The notes below the pieces were generated by a model. The model was not told the origin of the DNA. It saw only the letters and a program-made list of their open reading frames with translations, and searched no databases. 34,255 nt of DNA, from positions 1-34,255 of the forward strand of contig CANROC010000026.1 of the NCBI GenBank assembly GCA_947632175.1. The letters run 5' to 3'. Shown here one piece after another: positions 9,101 to 19,200 of the stretch. Every line of letters begins with the position of its first letter. Position 1 is the first letter of the stretch. A program made the position numbers and the translations under genes. The DNA comes from an uncultured Oscillospiraceae bacterium (lineage in GTDB: Bacteria > Bacillota > Clostridia > Oscillospirales > Oscillospiraceae).

Positions 9101-12100
9101 CCACGCCGGGATCTTCACTCGTAAATTCAAGCTCGCCTGTTGCGGAGTTGTCGATCACGCTGAAATCGAAGGTGTCACCCACATACATAAGGCCGGAGCT
9201 GGGAGTCACGGTCATGCCGGACTCAGGCTCGGTGCCGTCGGTGCTGACGCGGGTAACGAAGTCGCCCTCGTTTCCGGCGTAGTCCATGGCCTGAATGAGC
9301 AGGCCGCCGGTCCACTCGAACTCAAATTCCCATCCCGTCCCCTCGTAGGGGTTGTTGATCGTGACATCGGTCACATCCGCCACAAAGGTCCACTCCTGAA
9401 CGGCGGCGTCATAGATCATCTGAGAGAATATGGCGCTGTTGTACGCGAAGTCAACGTCCTGTTCGCCGCTGTTCACATCCGTTCGGGTGGCCTGGGGAAT
9501 GACCTCCACGCCGGCCAGCGCCGCATTGTCGGTGACGGTTCCGGTGATATACCGTCTGCCGTTGTCCGTGAAGCTGGATATAACGCCGTCCTTCAGGGTC
9601 GGGCGGCTCTTGTCGATGAGGATGTTAAACTCGATGATGTCCCCATCCATATTCATCTCATGGTCATTGAAGGTCGGCCACGTTTCAGGCTTTTCAAGGT
9701 CAATGTCCCAATAGTTTGTTACCTCCCGCCCGCTGAAGGTGGTGGTGCCCAGCGCCGAGTAGTCGCCCTCGCCGAAGCCGGCGATCTTAAAGGTGACGTT
9801 CGTCCCGTTGGGGATGGGGTCGCCTCTGCCGGTAAAGGTCCCGTTGGGACGGGCCGCGCCCATATTGGTTCCGTCCCAACTCTCCGTCATATACATGGCG
9901 GACATGGGCACCGGCGTACCGTAGTCGCCGGAGTACAGCGTCTTGGGCAGGAAGGGCTCCACATCGCGATAGTAGAGCTCACCTGTCACGGCGTTCCGAG
10001 CCTCCAGCACGATCACGCGAGTGTCTCTTAACTGATAGAGAAGGAAGTCGTTGACGCCCGACACAAGGCCATTGGGCGAGATAGCGATGTTCTCCTCGTG
10101 GTAGATCTCCTGGTCAGTCTCGGAGTGCTCATCGTAGGGGTTCTGGCCCAGGTTGATGAAGCCGTAGCCGTTGTAGAAGCCCACGACAGAGTTGGCCCAT
10201 GTGTTTTCATTGTTCCAAAGGCTGCCGTCCGTGGTTTCGAGCCAGGTGTGCGCGTCAAAGATGGCGGGAGCCGTCCAGTCGCCAAGGTATCCCAGGAAGG
10301 GGAGGCCGATGTTGGGGTGGCCCTCGCTTTCAAGAATGACGAAGCCCTCGACGTAAATGCCGTTGGGGAACATATCTCTAAGCTCAGCGATCTCCTGTTC
10401 CGTGAGCTTGATGTCCACATGGACGCTCTGCGTACCGTTCTCACTGACTGTGACGGGGCCGATAGGAATTTCTCTCAAGATGCGGTCGGAGTCCAGCATC
10501 ACATCGCGCTCTTTGCTGCCCTCAACGGCGGAGTTTGCCGCCTTGCCGGTTTCCGGGACCATGACAACGATGTTGCCTGAGTAGGTCACAGGACTGTTCG
10601 TGATGTTGTGGATAATGAAGTCGCCTTCAAACTCACCGGTCCATTCATAGTCGTCGCTGAACTCCAGCTTGCCCACAAGCTGGTCGTCTACGGTGATGTA
10701 GGCCGGAGTGGTCACGGCGTTGCCCACATTCGCCAGACCAGCGCCCTGATAACGGGGGGAGTAATAGGCTTTGCCCTCAGTCTGAGGAACAGCGGTGCTG
10801 ACAAGGAGGGCGTTGGTGATCTCGTCCTCCATATTGAACTTTTCGTCTATCTCACCGTTGAGAATACTGTTTCGCACATACTGGCGCACCAGCGCGGCCA
10901 TACCTGTCATATGGGGCGCGGCCATGGACGTACCGCTCATCATGGAGTAGCCGCCCACGTAGTCCGTGTAGGTGCCCACCTTGCTGTCATAGGGGTATGT
11001 ATAATCGAATACGGAGGACCAGATGTTGCCGCCAGGGGCGGTGATGTCAGGCTTGAGCTCCAAACCGGGGCCGGCGCCCCAGGAGCTGAAGGAGCTCATC
11101 TTGCCGCCTTCGGCCTCATCGTCCACAAGTTTGTCCTCCTGCTCCACCTCAGTGAGGAACGCGCCGCCGTTTTCCGCAGCCTTCCGCATGGCCTCGCCGG
11201 TCTTGCCGGAGACGAACGCGGAGGTCAGCGCCGTGCCCTCAACGCTCATGGCTATGAGGCTGTCGCTGTTGGGGTCGGAGTCGTAGATGAACACGGCCAG
11301 AACGCCGCCGTCGTGACGATTGCCGTCCTCGTCGGTGTAGCTCCATGCGTACTGCATAGCGTTGTTGATCTTGTCCACAAAGGACAAAAGCTCGCCGTTC
11401 TTCTCGTTATCGCCGCCGCGCTTGACAAGGGCGATACCTGTCTTGCCCTCATTTCCCTGCGAGCCCTGCTGGAGGAATCCGGCGTTTTCAAAATCTGATG
11501 TGTTGCCGATGCCGGCGGGGATGATGGGCACACCGCCTTCCTCTTCAAATCGCGCGATCATCTCAGGGGAGAACAGATACCGCACGGACTCATAGAATGG
11601 GTCGTTGAAGCCCGCGCCATAGGTCGTTCCCTTGCTGTCCGCCCAATCCAGATAGCTCAGAGCCGTGACGTGGTTGTTGATGGAGGCCACAGCCATATTG
11701 GAGCTGTAAATGGCCGGGGAGCTCATCATGGAAGTCTCCGGATCGGTAGTCAGGTTGTGGCTGTCGTAGTTGGTGTTGGTGGTGGAGTTGCCGCTGTTGC
11801 CGGCGGAGGTCATAAGAATGACACCGGCCGCCTCCAGGTCATGGTAATACTCCATGGTGCCGCTCTCATCTTCCTCGAAGCCGTTATCTGAGCCGTAGCT
11901 CATGTTGATAACGTCCGCGCCCAAAATAAGAGCGTCCTCCAGCGCGTAGGCGAAGCTCAGCTCGGAGGCGCCGGAGCCGGAGTCGTCGAACACCTTCATC
12001 ATCAAAAGCTGCGCGTCCGGGGCGATGCCGGAGAATTTGACCTCGCCCTCCTCCGTCTTTGCATAGCCGAGAATCGTGCCGGAGACGTGTGTGCCGTGGT

Positions 12101-13151
12101 CGCTGCCGTTATTGCCGGGGTACACGTTCAGGTCGCCGTAGGCCAGCTCGTAGGTTTCCGGGTCGATGGTCCCCGCGTAGTCGAAAGCATAGGGAACCTT
12201 CAAATTCTTATAGAAGCCGGTGGTGGGGATCTGTCCTTTGATAAGTTTCTTTGTCGTTACGTCGAGATGCTCGATTGCGGCTTTGATCTCATCCTCGCTC
12301 CACTCGACAAAGCCGCTCGGATCGGTGCTCTTAAAGGAATTTTCGGTAAACGCCTCATGGGTGTGACGGATCTTTGTAATGTTCGTGCCGAGCTGGCCTT
12401 TATGGGGGTTGGGCTCCATTTTGCCCGTAGAAGCGTCATAACGCTCATCGCTCGTGTCGATCTCATTCGGATCCCAGTAAGTGCTGTACTGGAGGTCAAG
12501 TCCCGTATCCAGCACGGCCACGACCATGCCCTTGCCGGTCCAGCCCTCGTTCCATGCCTCTTGTAGGCCAATCATATCGTAGCTGTGGCTCTCGTACTCT
12601 CCGGTGCCGAGGCTGGTCCCCACGGCCACGGGGTCAGGGGCGGCAAAAACATGGGACTCATACGCCTGGTCTACACCTTCAAGCATACGGATATCGTCCA
12701 GGTCGCCGTATCTCACCTTGACAAAGAAGCCGTTGAACAGTGTGACCATCTGTGCCACGGGAGTAAGTCCCGCGTCGCCGGTGATGCCCCGGATTGCCTC
12801 CAGAACCGGCTCCTGCGCCGCCATAAGCTCCGCGTCCCGGCCTTCATCAAAGGCGTCCTGGAAGAACTTCGCTCTGGAAGCTCCGTCGCCGCTACCCTGG
12901 GCCTCAATAAAGAGGTCGATAAGGGAGGGCGCGGTCAGAGTAACGACCGCCAGTATATCCTCATTTTCATCGTGTCTCGCTGTACCGCGTGTCTCGCCGG
13001 TACTCTCAACGGTTTCAGGAGGGTCAATTTCCTCCGCTGGAAGCTGGGTGTAATCTTTCCCAGTCTCCGATGAGGCTCCGGCAGCCAGCGCAGTCGGCAT
13101 AAGTCCAATGACCATGCACAACGCCAGCATCAGTGCCAGGATTTTCTTCAT
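6189..13151 (-). CDS. Giant SLH-anchored S8 subtilisin-like protease
   Basis: A 2320-residue secreted protease. The signal peptide is MKKILALMLALCMVIGLMPT with cleavage near residue 23. A propeptide-like region (about 60-170) precedes the S8 domain: Asp215 in VAVLDTGLD, His352 in SDHGTHVSG, oxyanion Asn452 in TSAGNSG, and Ser742 in SGTSMAAPHM. A PA-like insert lies between about 520 and 680, as in lactocepin/C5a-peptidase types. The long C-terminal stalk has Ig-like (BIG2) modules near 1360-1430 and 1800-1900, an InlB-type repeat around 1930-2000, and a Gly-rich linker. The last 190 or so residues form three SLH domains that should bind secondary wall polymers. The catalytic triad is complete, so an active cell-wall protease is likely; the substrate is unknown. 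The start follows AAAGGAAG. It lies 99 nt downstream of the other SLH gene on the same strand. Confidence 0.9.
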   Translation of the reverse strand: MKKILALMLALCMVIGLMPTALAAGASSETGKDYTQLPAEEIDPPETVESTGETRGTARHDENEDILAVVTLTAPSLIDLFIEAQGSGDGASRAKFFQDAFDEGRDAELMAAQEPVLEAIRGITGDAGLTPVAQMVTLFNGFFVKVRYGDLDDIRMLEGVDQAYESHVFAAPDPVAVGTSLGTGEYESHSYDMIGLQEAWNEGWTGKGMVVAVLDTGLDLQYSTYWDPNEIDTSDERYDASTGKMEPNPHKGQLGTNITKIRHTHEAFTENSFKSTDPSGFVEWSEDEIKAAIEHLDVTTKKLIKGQIPTTGFYKNLKVPYAFDYAGTIDPETYELAYGDLNVYPGNNGSDHGTHVSGTILGYAKTEEGEVKFSGIAPDAQLLMMKVFDDSGSGASELSFAYALEDALILGADVINMSYGSDNGFEEDESGTMEYYHDLEAAGVILMTSAGNSGNSTTNTNYDSHNLTTDPETSMMSSPAIYSSNMAVASINNHVTALSYLDWADSKGTTYGAGFNDPFYESVRYLFSPEMIARFEEEGGVPIIPAGIGNTSDFENAGFLQQGSQGNEGKTGIALVKRGGDNEKNGELLSFVDKINNAMQYAWSYTDEDGNRHDGGVLAVFIYDSDPNSDSLIAMSVEGTALTSAFVSGKTGEAMRKAAENGGAFLTEVEQEDKLVDDEAEGGKMSSFSSWGAGPGLELKPDITAPGGNIWSSVFDYTYPYDSKVGTYTDYVGGYSMMSGTSMAAPHMTGMAALVRQYVRNSILNGEIDEKFNMEDEITNALLVSTAVPQTEGKAYYSPRYQGAGLANVGNAVTTPAYITVDDQLVGKLEFSDDYEWTGEFEGDFIIHNITNSPVTYSGNIVVMVPETGKAANSAVEGSKERDVMLDSDRILREIPIGPVTVSENGTQSVHVDIKLTEQEIAELRDMFPNGIYVEGFVILESEGHPNIGLPFLGYLGDWTAPAIFDAHTWLETTDGSLWNNENTWANSVVGFYNGYGFINLGQNPYDEHSETDQEIYHEENIAISPNGLVSGVNDFLLYQLRDTRVIVLEARNAVTGELYYRDVEPFLPKTLYSGDYGTPVPMSAMYMTESWDGTNMGAARPNGTFTGRGDPIPNGTNVTFKIAGFGEGDYSALGTTTFSGREVTNYWDIDLEKPETWPTFNDHEMNMDGDIIEFNILIDKSRPTLKDGVISSFTDNGRRYITGTVTDNAALAGVEVIPQATRTDVNSGEQDVDFAYNSAIFSQMIYDAAVQEWTFVADVTDVTINNPYEGTGWEFEFEWTGGLLIQAMDYAGNEGDFVTRVSTDGTEPESGMTVTPSSGLMYVGDTFDFSVIDNSATGELEFTSEDPGVATVTQKSGHVEAIAEGQTVITVKNGNGAMEKVVIAVRERPTQVESFDLSLGTFNGLSPDGALIVKIQNVAPANVLLGGTDGLLVSWSVKENDGTADTYGETALIDVAQYTTDAMTGMIYLYASIKVDSLGNHIVSGDLSGGGILTVTLGGTRNLDGSVSGGCQRTMEFDWKDLYEDNSVDGLLSSTSLDGEQTIYVQEGETATLVARYRDSNAHNTIPVHLYTAEGATSPSTKNPTTEATGLKLDGPTFVGVDSKWEGYLINEEGYALPDHIRLFTRYTGDGNEIEQFNTWTKAFEYDPTTGHISIPYSPSGSASEMIIRADGVVDEDNPGSDREVHEYTRPDGLYGPFIWAHESGVEGELKYTETGATFTAKEPGVAYITATANAMQGNPYGSLRFAVITLPTTARTIDVGTSEGGREGHMIEMEKDDSDTLKVALDPIPSQDKDKELVWTSYNPEVATVDKDGNVTALASGYAYIGVMLKNRDADSGNPLETYFVIHVKDPNEQEPEPQVSYTVTFRDGNESSTIIERRTVDKGASIGTMPTPPEHPGYRFTRWEDGSGNTVNANTVVNASMNVFARYSVISSGGGGGSAQPSTPTDPVVSTDNVTVESEITTQTTARPEATLADGKASTTITDEVGDEIVKQAVEHNSDTVVVAPKVSESASVSEVTIPGGTVNDIVEKTDAALRVETSAADVTIPNAVLAEIGEGDLTVTTEKKSGAVSVDVAVDGKKVNGAGIKAALDLKFGEVAVAVNADGTETIIPKSTVENGKTYVVLDGCATVKVVNNSKNFEDVHGEWFASSVSFVSSHELFVGTSATEFSPNANMTRADLATVLWRLESSVEADGGTDFTDVPNNVYYTNAVEWASVNHVIEGTAPGIFAPVNNVTRQEMVTMIYRYVQALGMDTGDTTSLADFNDSGDVASWAEDAMEWAVANGIVQGKGNNALVPEATATRAEVATIMERLVEYIVK

Positions 13152-13250
13152 TACTTTATCTTCCTTTCATAATCGCGCACAGGGCAGTACGCTACGGGCG
13201 ATTGCCGTCCGTGGCGCACTGCCCTTAGGTTTACGCAAACAGGATCATAT
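13152..13250. other. Intergenic hairpin between the two SLH genes
   Basis: Contains an 8-bp stem, AGGGCAGT at 13181-13188 with ACTGCCCT at 13218-13225, and an inner ACGGGCGATTGCCGT hairpin. The GGGCAGT/ACTGCCC arms equal those of the 6082 palindrome. No T tract follows, so read-through into the protease gene is possible. The protease ribosome site lies at its 5' edge. Confidence 0.55.
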
Positions 13251-16200
13251 TCAGAATTCCTCTACTCGTTCCATTATGCGTGTGAGGATGGTCGCCAGCT
13301 CCGCACGGGTCGCGGTCGCCCTGGGAGCGAGTTTGTCATCTCCTCTGCCCACCATGATGCCAGTCTCGACAGCCCATTCGATGGCGTCCACGGCCCAACT
13401 GTCAACTTCATTCGCGTCGGCAAATGCCGCTGTTTGATTACCGCTGACCTTGGGGGAGCCCACAAACCGATAGAGCATAGTGACGATTTCCTCACGGGTT
13501 AGGGCCTCGAAGGGCCTCGTCCCATCGGACACGCCCTCTCTGACGGCCCACTCCATGCCGGGGACATACCATGCCTTACCGGGCTCATCCAGACCGGGCG
13601 CATGGTTGCGGCGGGCCAGAATGGTCATGAGCATCGCACGGGTTGCAGTCTCGTCAGGGGAGAAGGTGCGCTCACCTGTGCCGTTCATCATGCCGAAGTT
13701 GGAGACAACAGCCACGTTATCGTGATACCATGCCTTATCCGCAACGTCAATGTACCAATCGGAGGCGTCCATAAACTCCGCCGTGACGTTGACGCCGCCG
13801 GCGGGCATCTCAAAGCTGAATGTTCCGTCGCCGTTGTTCTTGACTTCAATGGCATTGCCATTCTTGTCGGTGACAACGACCTTGCTCGTGATGTAGCCGC
13901 TGTCAGGATTGGGCAGGACCGTGACGGTATCGCCGGAGGCCGCCTTGTCCACATCGGTGTCCACACCGCCGTGGGCGGGACGCTGCGCGGGAGTCGGGGC
14001 ATCAACCGGGTTCGTGGCGCTGACGGTGCCAGTGCCGGAGCCGGTGCCGGTTCCGCTGCCAGAGCCGGGGTTGCTGGGGATGTAACCGCCGCCGCCCGTG
14101 CCGGAGTTCCTGGGTTTCCACTGAGCGACCAGCTCAATGGAGATGATCGTCTCGTTAGCCGTGGCCTGATTGACCGTGATCTGATAGCCCGGCTGATAGA
14201 TCTCATCGTGTGGATCGCTGAACGTCTTGCCGTCACGCACACCCTTCACGGTGTACTTCCAACCGGCAAAGGTGGGATTGACGCTGGTGCCGACGTAATC
14301 ACAAGACGGGAAGGTGTATGTCTTGCTCGTCTCGTTCCACGCGATCTTCACCTCATCGGAGCTCATGGAGCCCGTTCCGCCGCCGCCACGGAAGTAAACC
14401 TTGACTACGGTGTCGGGGATGTTCTTCCACACGGCCTTGACGGTGATCTTGCCGTCCCTGATGTCGCTCTGCTTTATCGTGTAGATCGAGTTGGGGGACA
14501 CCTGCTTGCCGTTGATGGTCCAATAGCTGAACTGCATCCCCTCCGGAGCCTCAAAGTTGCACTCACCGACCTCCACGGTCCATTCGGCGTTTTCGTTGTC
14601 CTTTTCGACCCTGTGGATCAGCGTTGGCATATCGTTTTCGCCCGCCTCGTCTCCGCCGTTGGCATCAAACTCAAGCTGCCATGTCTCCACCTTGTCCTTG
14701 GTGGTCCATGTCGCCGTGATGGTCATGCTCTCGGTGGGCCGGAAGGCTTCGGTCTGTCCGGCATCGGCCTCCTCGTTCACGATGAAGTCCGTGCCGAAGG
14801 TCCAGTTGAGGAACTCCACGTTTTCGGGTATGTTCCAACCAAACGTACTGGCTATCTCAGCCTTGGTTGTGGGCAGGGTAACTGTACGCACCTGAGAGTC
14901 CTTGGACAGGACTTGCGCGGAGTCGCTCCCGGTCACTTCGTTGCCGGGGCCAGGGCTGACGGTGTAGTGGATGTCCACCAGCGGGATAGCCTCCCACTGG
15001 GCAATGAAGGTAACGTCGTTGGGATACTCGGCAACAAATTCGGACGTAGTAACATTCGTGTTATAAAGTTTCCCGGAGTTGTCGCCCTCAATCTTCCACC
15101 CGGTAAACTTCCAGCCCTCATCGGGCTCAATGCCGCACTCATTGGCATCGGGGAGCATCAGGAGAGCCGGGTTATAATTCCCGCTCACATCCTGATTGTA
15201 ATACAGGCTATGGGTATATGGTCCGCCGGTGCCGTGATCACCCGGCATAAAGACTGCGGTTATCTCGTAGTCCGTTGAATCCTGCACCCAATCGGCGTAG
15301 ATGACCATTTCCAGTTCTTTGTCGCCCGTTTCGGAGTCATACCTGACCGTGATAGCGCCGTCCTCGCCCATCTCGATGGGATTACCCAACTCGTCTACCC
15401 ATCTGCTGAAGTGGTAGTTATCCCTCACATAATAGGTCTTGGGGATGTAGAGACTGAGCTCCTCATTTAACACCGCCTTGGCGGTGACGGTCATGGGGTG
15501 GTTAATGACAGGCGTATGCCAAAGGTCCGCCGGGGGAGGATCGTCCACTGGCCCATCGTAAACGACATCTTCCGCGCCGGGCATGAGAGTGACGGTCAGA
15601 GAATATGTATCCGCCACCTTCCAACGCGCCTCGATAATGGGTTCGGGGTTGTTCTTATTGGGTGTGAAGGGGTATGTTCCGTCAGTATGCTTGTTCAGCT
15701 TGGTGTAGGAGTTCGTATCCTCCACATGATTTCCGCTGGCGTCCTGATTCACATACCATCCATCGAAGGTGAGCCACTTGGGGATGGTCCAGCCGAAGGG
15801 GTTGCCCTCGGAGCCGTCGAAGCCGTGGCCATTGCCCTCTTCGCCGTCACCGGGGTCGGTACTCTCGACCTGCTGACTGTCCGTGGGGACCATCTTTGCA
15901 TCTGCGGGGAGGTTGTAGGTCGCAATAGCATTGTCGCTGCTGCCGGTCCTTGGCAGGGCCGTGTTGTAATCAGGATTGTTTGTCTGTGTGTTCTCCTGCT
16001 TCACGAAATCGTAACCGACAACATATATATCCCCGTTGTTGGACTTTATCGTCACAGGGACGGTGCCGTAGACGGTCCGCACCGTGACTTCCACATCGCC
16101 GGTGATCTTTTGTCCCGGAATCGTCAGCTTGCCGGTGATCTTGTTGTAGCTGTACTCGGACGATTTCAGGATAACTTTCCTGACGGACACGGTGATGTTG

Positions 16201-19200
16201 TCCGGCAGCGCGTATCCGAAGCCGGGGATCAGCTCCAGATTCAGCGTTTCTTTCTCCGAAATCGTCTCGATCCCGTTGGTAGTAAGGCCGTTATCGGCAT
16301 TCACTGTCACCGTGAAGGTCCGCTGTTCCGCGATGGTGACTTTTACGGTGTAGTCATTCTCGCCGATCTTGAATTTATAGGTCTTTGTGCCCTCGCCGGT
16401 GGCCTCCTGGAATGTGGCTGTCGCGCCGTTCTTAGTGGTGATGGTGATGCCGTTGCCGTCCGTCTCGCCGGGGAGCACGGAGCCGTAGGGAAGCGTAATG
16501 CTCCACTCCCTCTCTCCCGTGTGGGAGGCCGTGTAGCCGGTAACTCTCACGCTCGTCACCACATCATCGGCCTCGGTGCACTTGGCGCTTACGGTCACGT
16601 TATCCGTCACCGCGAAGGAATATTCCCCGTTGTTCATCAGCGCGGAAACATCTTCGCCGCCCACCGTCAGGCTCGATACATCGCAGCCCGAATTGGGCTT
16701 CACCGTCACGGTGACAGTCTCTCCGGCGTTGTATTCGTTTGCAGCCTTTTGCGGAGAGAGCGTGATCGTTCCGTTTGTGCACTCACCAACTGTCACGGTG
16801 AACGTCGGGATTTCCTCGATCACCAGTTGGAAATCGTGGTCATAGAAGGAGATAAGCTGCCCGTAGTTATCGCCGAAATCGGTGTTTGTCAGATCCGCGA
16901 GGCTCTGCCCCGGCTCGATCTTTGTTTCACCGTCCATCAACCAATACCATTTCCACGAGGTGGGGATCGTCCAGCCGAGGGCATCGGGCGAGGCTACGTT
17001 CACAAATCCGACCTGAGCGCTGCCATCTTCCGTTTTTTCCACAACGCCCGTACCGTAGGAAGTCATGGAAATATTCTCGCCCACAAAGCCGCCGTTCTCA
17101 CCTGTCGGCACCTTGAAATTATGGGTGATCGGAACGCCGCCGCCATCAAGCACGATGCAGAATTTTTCCGTTTTCTTCCGGCCGACTGAGCTGCTGTTCC
17201 CCCATGTCACCTCAAACCAATACTCGCGGTTCGGCTTGGTGGGGTCTACCGCAAAATAAAACGTGTTGTTGGCGTCTTTATATGCGGATTTGTCCATATA
17301 GTTATAATTGGTATTGAGCCCGATACAGCTCGAAGTCACCATCACGCCGTCCCCATCCGAAACCTTGAGCGTGACCATGCGCGTATTGTACCAAATTATA
17401 TCTGCGGGCTCCATAACGAGGCCGAGATAATACCCAAAGGTCGGTGAGGTGGGGTTTTGTTCGGATTCTGACGGCTTGACACTGGCAAACATATGGAGAT
17501 TTTGCGCCGTAAATGTGTACTTGACATATTCGTCCTCCGTGCCCTTGTTGATGATCTCCGGCTCCGAGAGGGAATAATTTTCGACCATGCGGTGCTGGGA
17601 ATCTGCGTCGGAATTGTCGTACTTGTACTTCCCGGTATAAGCATAAGCGTTCACCGAAGGGGCATCATAAAGCGTGCCCACACGCAGATTCGTGATAAAG
17701 TCCGCCTGTTCAAATGTGGCGTTGACCGTCACGTTTGACGCCGGCATGATAAAGGTGATCAGAGAAATGCCGCTCCTGTCAAAGTTGACCGCGCTTCTCT
17801 CATTACCTGTCACGTAGATATAGATTGATTTCAGCTCATACCCTCGATTAGGGGATATGGTCAGTGTGACAGTATCTCCCTCGTAGGCTTCCTTTGGGTT
17901 AGGAATTATACTTCCGTTTGTTATTGAGGAAGAAATGTTTACAGTATATTTTTGCCGCTGCTTAAATTTTACTGTTACGGTGACGTTGCCTGCGGGCATG
18001 ACAAAGGAACGGGTATCTCCGTCACCACTGACATCGACACTCGTATTATCGTTGTATGTAGCTGTTACACTCTCAATAACATATCCGTCTGCGGGGGATA
18101 TCTTTAATTGGACTTCAGCGCCCTCTCGAACATCTTTATTCGGAGTTGCCGTTACGCTTCCGCCCACATTCCCATCTATAATTATAGTAACCGCATACGC
18201 CTGTTCATAAGTTATAGTAATAGTGACCTCATCATCTGGCATAATGAAGGTCCACTCATTCTCAGCACCGGCGACCGGCGTGAGATCAAGACTTTCTCCA
18301 CCGTTGTGAGTTGCCACGACCGATTTCACTGCATATCCATCATTAGGTGTGACTTTTACGGTTACTTCAACACCGGAAGCCTCATTAGAGGGAACTTCTA
18401 CGCTTCCATTATTGGGTTCGTTTATGACAACAATATTAGCCCCGGAGGCTTTGGAAAATTTAGGGGTTAAACTATAACTACCCGCCGTAGAAGGACCCGT
18501 AAAGACGTTCGTATCATTGTTAAATACACTTGAATTGGAAGATTCGTATCCATCAAAATTCTGTCCAGATTGATTTGCTTGGATAAAATCTTTAGGGGTG
18601 ATTTCAGAGCCGTTCGCCACATAAAGGAACGGTGCTCCATTAGTTGCTTTTGGGAAATTATCACTTTTTGAGCTTGAATAAGTCCATGCATCGCCTAATT
18701 CAAATTTCACCAGCGAGCATTGCAAGACACTACTTGCATCAATATTTCCCCCATTGTGAGTTATTCTTGCTGCAACAGGTCTAGTTGTTCCGCCGGTAAA
18801 AACCGTACTCTTTGCTTGGAATACACTTGGGGTATTACTCCCAATCACGCCGGCAATCCAAAAAACGTGCCCACCGGCGGTATATTGATCATATTTATCA
18901 CCGCAATCACTCTTATACACTGAAACCGCATTATTTGCATAAATTTGTGCCGAAGTTGTAGCAGCTGCGGTCCTCGCAAACTTAATTGTATCTCCATCTG
19001 ATAAGTCGCCATCTACAACCAACCATGTAATATTCCAGCAACCATCAGGTATAGTAATTGATACGTCAGAAAGGCCAGCCTGAGACAAGGCGGCGGTAAT
19101 CGCCGCAATTGCCGAGTCGCTATAAGGGGAAAAGCCAAACCCAGCAATTGTGGGATTACCGTCAGATGTTGTACTTTCAGCGCTTAAGGCGTTCACGCCC

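Noticed and set aside
8043-10031. 662-codon open frame on the + strand opposite the protease
   Set aside because: Antisense to a protein with complete catalytic motifs; composition is typical of the complement of a GC-rich gene and no ribosome site or family was seen.
13602-17189. Two + strand open frames of about 560 codons opposite the SLH gene
   Set aside because: Shadow frames of a long repetitive GC-rich gene; no start signals or recognisable motifs.
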